Part shown: positions 7,453 to 12,334 of the stretch, in pieces
Position numbering within the stretch: position 1 is the first letter of the stretch
How the letters are laid out: each line of letters begins with the position of its first letter
DNA from: Bacteroides sp. CAG:1060
Lineage (GTDB): Bacteria; Bacteroidota; Bacteroidia; Bacteroidales; UBA932
NCBI GenBank assembly: GCA_000432655.1
Contig: HF986304.1
Coordinates: 2,756 to 15,089, forward strand
DNA: 12,334 nt
Direction of reading: 5' to 3'
The notes under the pieces: generated by a model
Database searches by the model: none
The model's input: only the letters and a program-made list of their open reading frames with translations
What the model was told of the DNA's origin: nothing
Translations under genes and position numbers: made by a program

Positions 7453-7483
7453 GGGGTGTTTTTTGGGTGGGGGCTTACCCCCT
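7453..7483 (-). other. Frame break in cysteate synthase at a G5/C5 hairpin
   Basis: On the minus strand the frame reads ...GCC AAC AGG GGG TAA. The TAA (7477-7475) sits in the four-base loop of a perfect inverted repeat, GGGGGTAAGCCCCC (7482-7469). Then follow ACCC, AAAAAA, CACCCC and the resumption of homology. Homology resumes at about 7457 in the -1 frame. Adding one G to the G5 run, or slipping back one base on GGG, would give R-GVSPHPKN-TPPYS and one 441-residue protein. From memory of the family, about one residue separates NR from PPY, so roughly 23 bases here look like extra low-complexity sequence. AACA occurs on both sides (7486-7483 and 7460-7457), and losing one copy with the intervening DNA would also restore frame. 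Confidence 0.75.
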
Positions 7484-8440
7484 GTTGGCAAGAACCTTAG
7501 CCAGCACCATCTCGGCATTTCTTCGTCCGACTTCAGGACTCAGGGAGACAAGTTCGCGAGAACCGGCTTTCCATGAATCGGCAATCAAGGTGAAAGGAGC
7601 ATTCTGGGCGACATAGACTCTCATCTTATTCGAGCCGAATCTTCCGTCAGCTTCAAGTCTCTGGGCATTTTCCCAGGCAGCTATAGCTCCTGTTCCGGAA
7701 CCTACAGCCTGGAAATACGCATCAGGAATCCGCTGTGTCTCTTCGGCAAAACTCAGTAGGGTAGTGCCCATACCATCTCTTCTGGCAATATTCTTGGCGC
7801 CTCCCTCCAGGAAGAATCTCGAATCGCGGGCCAACTTTTCTCCCACTGTGATGGCATCATAGTAGTCGCAGCCATGCGGAACTGCCACAACTTTCACACA
7901 TTCGCGCAGTCTTCTTCTGAACCACAAATCATGCGAGCTGTCCTCAGGAATACATATCACTACCGGGATGTCGTTGTCAGAACATACTTGCGCAAAAGCT
8001 CTGGCGGTATTGCCGGCAGACTGCACTATGAGTATTCCGTCACTGTCATTATCCATTCTGGCGAGCACAGAATAAGCTTCCGTCTCCTTGAACGAGCAGG
8101 TTCTCATCTCCGCTCCGATCTCAGGATTATATCCCGAGAAAGTAATGTATAAATTCTCCAGACCAAGATGTGCGGCCAATCCTTCTGACTTATAGGTAAC
8201 AGGCGCCCCGGCTTTTCGAAGGACTCTTTTTATAGGTAGCCAATCCGCATACCGGTACAATCCTGGCAACTTGGGATTGGGAGTAATCTGCTTCTTGTCA
8301 TATACAGCACGAACCAACGACGGGACTTTACTCTGCGGGTCAGAGAGAGTCCATCCCTCATCCTCAAAAATCCTTCCGTCACTCACATTCATCAACTTGT
8401 ACGAAGTTGGTGTGAATCTTCTTTTTTTAACGGTCACCAT
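7475..8440 (-). CDS. Cysteate synthase, N-terminal part (interrupted by stop)
   Basis: Cysteate synthase is a PLP enzyme related to threonine synthase that makes L-cysteate from O-phosphoserine and sulfite. In Bacteroidetes, cysteate is condensed with an acyl thioester to form the sulfonolipid base capnine. The 321 residues seen here cover most of the enzyme: GWTLSDPQSKVPSLVRAVY near the N-terminus, GLYRYADWLP at 60-69, the PLP lysine K118 in SFKETEAY, SAGNTARAFA at 141-150, GGAKNIARRDGMGTT at 213-227 and GSGTGAIAAWE at 247-257. It stops with LANRG-TAA, and the remaining domain continues in another frame (7457 to 7116). The start at 8440 puts the first conserved block (FTPTSYKL) at residue 9, as expected. 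It lies 18 bases downstream of rlmD and is probably co-transcribed. Identity is strong; whether an active enzyme is made is uncertain. Confidence 0.88.
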   Translation of the reverse strand: MVTVKKRRFTPTSYKLMNVSDGRIFEDEGWTLSDPQSKVPSLVRAVYDKKQITPNPKLPGLYRYADWLPIKRVLRKAGAPVTYKSEGLAAHLGLENLYITFSGYNPEIGAEMRTCSFKETEAYSVLARMDNDSDGILIVQSAGNTARAFAQVCSDNDIPVVICIPEDSSHDLWFRRRLRECVKVVAVPHGCDYYDAITVGEKLARDSRFFLEGGAKNIARRDGMGTTLLSFAEETQRIPDAYFQAVGSGTGAIAAWENAQRLEADGRFGSNKMRVYVAQNAPFTLIADSWKAGSRELVSLSPEVGRRNAEMVLAKVLANRG

Positions 8441-8458
8441 AATATCGCATATCTTGAT

Positions 8459-9874
8459 TTATAATTCTTTACGCTCAAGCCGGCATACATTTTCCACATG
8501 CTGCGTATGTGGGAACATGTCCACAGGCTGCACGGCTGTAATTCTATAATGCTCAGACAGCATCTGAAGATCTCTTGCCTGCGAGGCCGGATTGCAACTT
8601 ACATATACAATTCGTTTGGGAGCGGCAAAAAGAATGGTCTTCACTACATCCGGATGCATTCCGGCGCGAGGCGGATCCACGATTATCACATCAGGAGAGC
8701 CGTGCTCTGCTATAAAGTCCCTGGTGAGCACATCCTTCATATCTCCGGCGAAGAACTCGCAGTTCTTGATACCATTGACCGCTGCGTTGGTCCACGCATC
8801 TTCGATAGCCTCCGGCACATATTCGATACCTATTACTTTGGATGCCTGAGCGCTTACGAATTGAGCAATCGTGCCAGTACCGGTATAAAGATCATATACG
8901 ACTTCTTTTCCGGTCAGCGATGCAAAATTCCTTGCTACCTTGTAAAGCTCATAAGCCTGAAGTGTATTCGTCTGATAGAACGACTTGGGTCCAATCTTGA
9001 ACCGCAATCCCTCCATGGATTCATATATAGCATCTTCTCCCTTGTACAAAATAGCAACCTGATCACCTATAGAATCATTTAACTTACTATTAATCATATA
9101 GTAAAGCGAAGTAAGCTTAGGGAATGCCTCATATATTGCATCCAGCATGGGGAACAGTCCGTCAAACATCTTCGCAAAGCAGATTATGAGCATCACCTGC
9201 CCGTCTTCAGTGATACGCACAAACATATTCCTGAATTCTCCTGTATTCTCTCTCAGATTATAGAATTCAATATTGTGCTCAATGGCATAGTTTCTTATGA
9301 AAACGCGCATCTCATTGGACGGTTCCGGCTGAAGGAAACACTTTTCCACATCCAGAACCTTGTCGAAATATCGTCCCACATGGAATCCGAGTCCGTTGCG
9401 CTGTCCTTCAGGAAGATTGTCCAAGTCCTGGACATTAGGCATCCAACGCCGGACAGAGGCGGTAAATTCCATTTTGTTGCGATAATACTGAATGCGCTCA
9501 GACGGCAAAGTAGGGGACACCTCAGGTATTTCAAGATGGCCTATGCGCTTTAATTGGTCATAGACCTGCATACGCTTGGCTTCCAACTGCATATCGTAAG
9601 GAAGATGCTGCCATTTGCATCCGCCGCACATGCCGAAATACTCGCAAAAAGGCTTGATTCGGTGCTCCGATGGCTTGACAATCCGCACGATAGCCGCATC
9701 GATGTATTTCTTTTTGTCTTTAAGGACCTTGACATCTACGACATCACCGGGAACTCCGTATTCAATGAAGACAACTATTCCTTCCGGCGTTCTGGCAATC
9801 GCTTTGCCTTCGGCAGCCACTGACTCTATGGTCAGATTCTCAATTATTCTTTCTACTCGTTCTTTCCGTGACAT
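8459..9874 (-). CDS. rlmD: 23S rRNA (uracil-5-)-methyltransferase, RumA/RlmD type
   Basis: This enzyme makes 5-methyluridine in 23S rRNA using S-adenosylmethionine. The 471 residues start with a TRAM RNA-binding domain (about 10-66). Iron-sulfur cluster cysteines follow: C77, C83 and C86 in CEYFGMCGGCKWQ, with C179 in EKCFLQP as the probable fourth ligand. The SAM-binding loop is DLYTGTGTIAQF at 328-339, VDPPRAGMHP is at 399-408, and the catalytic nucleophile is C427 in VSCNPASQARDL. HVENVCRLE near the end includes the expected general base E461. The family has paralogues (RlmC, RlmD, TrmA-like) that cannot be separated by eye, so the target uridine is inferred. A consensus-like promoter lies immediately upstream, and cysteate synthase follows after 18 bases. 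Confidence 0.9.
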   Translation of the reverse strand: MSRKERVERIIENLTIESVAAEGKAIARTPEGIVVFIEYGVPGDVVDVKVLKDKKKYIDAAIVRIVKPSEHRIKPFCEYFGMCGGCKWQHLPYDMQLEAKRMQVYDQLKRIGHLEIPEVSPTLPSERIQYYRNKMEFTASVRRWMPNVQDLDNLPEGQRNGLGFHVGRYFDKVLDVEKCFLQPEPSNEMRVFIRNYAIEHNIEFYNLRENTGEFRNMFVRITEDGQVMLIICFAKMFDGLFPMLDAIYEAFPKLTSLYYMINSKLNDSIGDQVAILYKGEDAIYESMEGLRFKIGPKSFYQTNTLQAYELYKVARNFASLTGKEVVYDLYTGTGTIAQFVSAQASKVIGIEYVPEAIEDAWTNAAVNGIKNCEFFAGDMKDVLTRDFIAEHGSPDVIIVDPPRAGMHPDVVKTILFAAPKRIVYVSCNPASQARDLQMLSEHYRITAVQPVDMFPHTQHVENVCRLERKEL

Positions 9875-9880
9875 ATCCTA

Positions 9881-9912
9881 CAAATTTAGTGGTTTTTCTC
9901 GGAAAGATGAAA
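9881..9912 (-). promoter_or_regulatory. Promoter-like sequence directly upstream of rlmD
   Basis: On the minus strand TAAATTTG (9888-9881) is a perfect match to the Bacteroidetes -7 box TAnnTTTG. Exactly 20 bases upstream lies TTTC (9912-9909), three of four bases of the -33 element. The -7 box ends only six bases before the ATG at 9874, so transcription would start at or next to the start codon. The terminator at 9941-9967 lies just upstream, as expected for a new transcription unit. Confidence 0.5.
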
Positions 9913-9940
9913 CGTAAACTCCATCGTCGGCACAAAAAGT

Positions 9941-9967
9941 AAAGGAGAGACGACATTTCTCTCCTTT
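9941..9967 (-). terminator. Hairpin terminator after the queA/acyltransferase operon
   Basis: A perfect ten-base inverted repeat (AAAGGAGAGA at 9941-9950, TCTCTCCTTT at 9958-9967) has a seven-base loop. Read on the minus strand, the hairpin is followed by ACTTTTTGTG, a short T run, which fits an intrinsic terminator about 50 bases after the acyltransferase stop at 10019. On the plus strand the hairpin is followed by AGTTAAC with no T run, so minus-strand function is preferred. Confidence 0.72.
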
Positions 9968-9983
9968 AGTTAACATAATATAA

Positions 9984-10011
9984 ATTGTGTAACAATAGGG
10001 CATTACTGCCC
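9984..10011. repeat. Two small inverted repeats after the acyltransferase stop
   Basis: ATTGT-GTA-ACAAT (9984-9996) and GGGCA-TTAC-TGCCC (9998-10011) are adjacent perfect five-base-arm inverted repeats. They lie between the acyltransferase stop at 10019 and the larger terminator hairpin. They may protect the 3' end of the mRNA or form part of a composite terminator. They are short enough that chance is possible. Confidence 0.4.
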
Positions 10012-10018
10012 AAACCAT

Positions 10019-11182
10019 CTAAACGTCAACTTTCCCGTTCAGCAATTCTTCCTTCGCACGCACCGGATTGGCGTAAATATCAAGAAAAATCTGCCTGAGC
10101 TCATCATGATTCAAACAGCGCTCGACTTTTCCGAGCTTATGCGCCATGTAGCCCTCAAACTCTTCGACATTCTCCTTGGAATAACGATCGGAATACTTTC
10201 CTTTGCCTTCAAGCATATCGTATGCAATGAAGTTTGTCTTCCACAACTTGTAATTGCAGATAATCCGCTCGTCAAGAGTTTTGCGCAATGCCTGATAGCG
10301 GTCATTTTTATCAAGGATGGATGCTTCATGCACCTCTTCCGGGGTTATAGGCTTATCAATACTCAGATTGATTCCGCCTTTCCACTGGCTTATGCCGCTT
10401 ATGATGCTGTGGGTATCCTCATGCTTTTTCTTGACGTATTTCTGCTTTCTGGAGATGAGAAGTTCCCTTGCCTTACGGATATCACATGATTCATACTCAT
10501 ACGATATGCTCATCGGAAGTATGTTCAATTCGTTAAAATTCTCCTCAAAAGAGCCTTTCCCGCTCATATCGAACATCTTAAGCAGCCCCTGCTCGGTCTT
10601 GTCAAGTCCGTTTTTGGTGCGGCCTTCGCGCTGTGCAATCCACACGGAGCTGCCACCGGAGGTGATGCGATCTCTTATATATGAAGACAACAACTTCGAA
10701 GAAAGGTACAACTCGCGCGCAGAAATTCCACGAATGACCTTTATCATACGGTTGCTGCGCAGCAAATCAGACACCATACGGTTGCTCTCCAACAGGTTGC
10801 TGCCCACACAAATCTCTGTCAGCGGCAAATCATTATGAAACAGTGTCCACTGGATCATTGCCGGATCAAGGATAATGTCCCTGTGATTAGATACGGCCAG
10901 GAATTTTCTGTCTTTCGGAACATTCTCAAGGCCATCGAAGGTGAAGCCGGACGAACTCCGCTGTATCACCGTCATAATCATCTTTGACATGACCACCTGC
11001 TGAAACTCGTCTATCGAGTTGATACTTTTCAGCAAGCGACGCAACGTGTAGAACGGCTCATCAGGAAACAGAAACTTAGAAACTATAGGAAGGAACGGAT
11101 TCTGAGCTACCCTTCTGAGTGCCTTTACCGCTTCTTCATCAGTATAAGGACTTATACTAGCGTAATCCACTTCGTTACTCAT
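10019..11182 (-). CDS. PlsC-like glycerolipid acyltransferase
   Basis: This 387-residue protein has the phospholipid/glycerol acyltransferase fold and probably acylates lysophosphatidate or a related lipid at the inner membrane. Visible blocks are: block I SNHRDIILDP at 98-107 with catalytic H100; block II, probably NRMIKVIRGISARE at 144-157; block III IAQREGRTKNG at 182-192, equivalent to FPEGTRS; and block IV ILPMSISYEYE at 221-231. The aspartate that normally sits five residues after the catalytic His is six after it here (D106), unless D102 takes its place. I believe the NHRDI form recurs in Bacteroidetes relatives. There is an N-terminal extension of about 80 residues and a long C-terminal region without recognised motifs. 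It begins 22 bases after queA and ends before the terminator at 9941-9967. The exact substrate is unknown. Confidence 0.83.
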   Translation of the reverse strand: MSNEVDYASISPYTDEEAVKALRRVAQNPFLPIVSKFLFPDEPFYTLRRLLKSINSIDEFQQVVMSKMIMTVIQRSSSGFTFDGLENVPKDRKFLAVSNHRDIILDPAMIQWTLFHNDLPLTEICVGSNLLESNRMVSDLLRSNRMIKVIRGISARELYLSSKLLSSYIRDRITSGGSSVWIAQREGRTKNGLDKTEQGLLKMFDMSGKGSFEENFNELNILPMSISYEYESCDIRKARELLISRKQKYVKKKHEDTHSIISGISQWKGGINLSIDKPITPEEVHEASILDKNDRYQALRKTLDERIICNYKLWKTNFIAYDMLEGKGKYSDRYSKENVEEFEGYMAHKLGKVERCLNHDELRQIFLDIYANPVRAKEELLNGKVDV

Positions 11183-11204
11183 ATAATATACAAGTATTTA
11201 ATTA

Positions 11205-12334
11205 TCATTTATTTACACGAAAAAGAAGAGAGCTGTCACCATAACTCAGGAAACGGAAGCCATTCTCAAGTGCATAATCATACACCCGTCGCCAGTCTCC
11301 GCCCAAAAATGCAGAGACGAGTAGTAGCAGCGTACTCTGCGGCTGATGGAAATTGGTAACCATCATATCCACAACTCTGAACTTAAACCCGGGAACTATT
11401 ATTATACGTGTGCCAACCTTCAATTCCGTAAGGTCGTTTTTCTCAAGCCAGACAATTATCGCATCCAAAGACTCCTCGAGCGAATAAGGGTAATTCCTTT
11501 CGTAAGGAGCCCATTGAGGCACATCTTCCGGTCTACCGTGCTCAACGCAAGATACCCCTACATAGTACAGAGACTCAAGCGTTCGTACAGAAGTAGTTCC
11601 GACAGCAATGACTTTCTTGTGTCCCGCTTTCAGATCCTTGAGAAAATCCAGACTCACCACAAACGGCTCGCGATGCATGGAGTGTTCCTCTATCAGAGAG
11701 CTCTTGACCGGCAGGAAAGTTCCCGCACCGACATGCAGGCAAATAGTCTCCATATCCACGCCTTTCGCCCTTATCCGTCCAAGAACGTCATCCGTGAAAT
11801 GCAACCCCGCAGTTGGAGCGGCCACGGAGCCTCTTATGTGAGCATAAAGTGTCTGATATCTCTCCAGATCAATGCTTTCCGTGTCCCTATTCAAATATGG
11901 AGGTATAGGCACCTGTCCGCACAATTCCAGCACCTTGGAGAACGGGTATCCGCCTTTCCATGCAAACTCCACATTTCCGGTCTGGCCATCCCTAGACAAC
12001 AACCGCGCTGTAAGTTCCATTTCAGAAAGTTCTCCGCCATCAACATCGAACTTCAGAATATCACCTTTCCACCTCTTGGAGTTACCAATCACACATTTCC
12101 ACACACAAGACTGCGTAGATGCAAAATTGGTCACATAATCGGAAGGAGACTGCGGTTCGAGGCAGAAAATCTCGATATGAGCACCGGTTTCACGACGAAA
12201 AAACAGCCTGGCGGGTACAACTTTGGTATCATTAAATACCATCATGGACTCCGCAGGAATCATGTCCGGTAGCTCAGAAAACACATAAGAATCTATCTCA
12301 CCATCCTTATATACAAGGAGTTTAGACATATCAC
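11205..12334 (-). CDS. queA: S-adenosylmethionine:tRNA ribosyltransferase-isomerase (5' end outside window)
   Basis: QueA transfers and isomerises the ribosyl group of SAM onto preQ1 at tRNA position 34, giving epoxyqueuosine-tRNA. An ATG at 12329 is available, but the sequence there (MSKLLVYKDGEI) aligns with SRLLVLDRxTGEI, which normally lies about 28 residues into QueA. The frame stays open to the window edge, with Asp before that Met, as in the usual ...RDxSRLL. The real start is therefore probably outside the window. Numbered from that Met: VFNDTKVVPARL at 31-42, PIPPYL at 141-146, GSVAAPTAGLHFT at 167-179, LHVGAGTF at 198-205, TSVRTLES at 246-253 and TNFHQPQSTLLLL at 325-337. It is the upstream neighbour of the acyltransferase, 22 bases apart. 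Identification is firm; only the start is missing. Confidence 0.95.
   Translation of the reverse strand, partial: DMSKLLVYKDGEIDSYVFSELPDMIPAESMMVFNDTKVVPARLFFRRETGAHIEIFCLEPQSPSDYVTNFASTQSCVWKCVIGNSKRWKGDILKFDVDGGELSEMELTARLLSRDGQTGNVEFAWKGGYPFSKVLELCGQVPIPPYLNRDTESIDLERYQTLYAHIRGSVAAPTAGLHFTDDVLGRIRAKGVDMETICLHVGAGTFLPVKSSLIEEHSMHREPFVVSLDFLKDLKAGHKKVIAVGTTSVRTLESLYYVGVSCVEHGRPEDVPQWAPYERNYPYSLEESLDAIIVWLEKNDLTELKVGTRIIIVPGFKFRVVDMMVTNFHQPQSTLLLLVSAFLGGDWRRVYDYALENGFRFLSYGDSSLLFRVNK

Noticed and set aside
7458..7464. A AAA AAC slippery heptamer on the minus strand in the broken cysteate synthase
   Set aside because: It lies downstream of the TAA that ends the first frame, so ribosomes would terminate before reaching it and it cannot rescue translation.
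7453..7473. G-quadruplex on the plus strand (GGGG, GGG, GGGGG runs)
   Set aside because: There are only three runs of three or more G, so a standard four-run quadruplex is not available, and the G5/C5 hairpin competes for the longest run.
8492..8514. Inverted repeat TTCCACAT...ATGTGGGA near the end of rlmD
   Set aside because: It sits in codons for the conserved MFPHTQHVENV motif and has a mismatch, so coding constraint explains it without a terminator or operator.
8498..9082. Plus-strand open frame (194 codons) opposite rlmD
   Set aside because: It is antisense to conserved catalytic regions of rlmD, and its translation has no sensible composition or motif.
9907..9942. Tiny plus-strand frame encoding the basic peptide MKRKLHRRHKK
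   Set aside because: It has 11 codons, overlaps the rlmD promoter and the start of the terminator stem, and has no promoter or conservation evidence. Chance is the simplest explanation.
11346..12272. Long plus-strand open frame (308 codons) opposite queA
   Set aside because: It lies entirely antisense to a strongly conserved enzyme, has no recognisable motif and is rich in Arg, His and Ser as expected of a reverse frame.

Overview
The window looks like a chromosomal segment from a member of the Bacteroidetes, most likely order Bacteroidales. Three things point there: a parB gene followed by a DUF5683 protein and a LysM lytic transglycosylase, promoter-like sequences of the Bacteroidetes type (TTTG, about 20 bases, TAnnTTtG), and a cysteate synthase of the type found in gut Bacteroidales that make sulfonolipids (Alistipes, Odoribacter and Parabacteroides are known examples). 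I cannot fix the genus. Coding density is very high, and no tRNA, rRNA, CRISPR array, insertion sequence or phage gene is visible.

Layout. (1) 1-3367, plus strand: the 3' part of parB (its start lies outside the window), a DUF5683 membrane protein overlapping it by one base, and an MltD-like lytic transglycosylase with LysM domains. This forms a tight operon for chromosome segregation and envelope growth. (2) 3374-5825, minus strand: a GNAT-fold acyltransferase followed by rarA, an AAA+ clamp-loader-like ATPase, transcribed from a likely promoter at 5847-5878. (3) 5907-7119, plus strand: two small secreted proteins one base apart that look like outer-membrane beta-barrels and that I cannot assign to a named family. 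(4) 7116-9874, minus strand: rlmD, a 23S rRNA uridine methyltransferase with its own promoter-like sequence, followed by cysteate synthase, whose frame is broken near 7475-7482. (5) 10019-12334, minus strand: queA (its start lies outside the window) followed by a PlsC-like acyltransferase, ending at a hairpin terminator at 9941-9967.

How the genes may work together. Most are housekeeping: segregation, peptidoglycan turnover, replication-fork rescue, and rRNA and tRNA modification. The most interesting content lies between 4695 and 8440. Cysteate synthase supplies the head group of sulfonolipids, and the GNAT protein resembles the YghO-type family to which the bacterial ceramide synthase is thought to belong, so it could N-acylate capnine or a sphingoid base. 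Between them sit the two unassigned outer-membrane-like proteins. This is a hypothesis from co-location, not from shared transcription.

The strongest anomaly is the break in cysteate synthase. The N-terminal frame ends at a TAA placed in the loop of a perfect G5/C5 hairpin, and the conserved C-terminal part continues in the -1 frame. One additional G in the G run would restore a single 441-residue protein carrying about eight extra residues. A sequencing or assembly error, a real null or phase-variable allele, and programmed frameshifting are all possible. No gene-free stretch exceeds about 145 bases.
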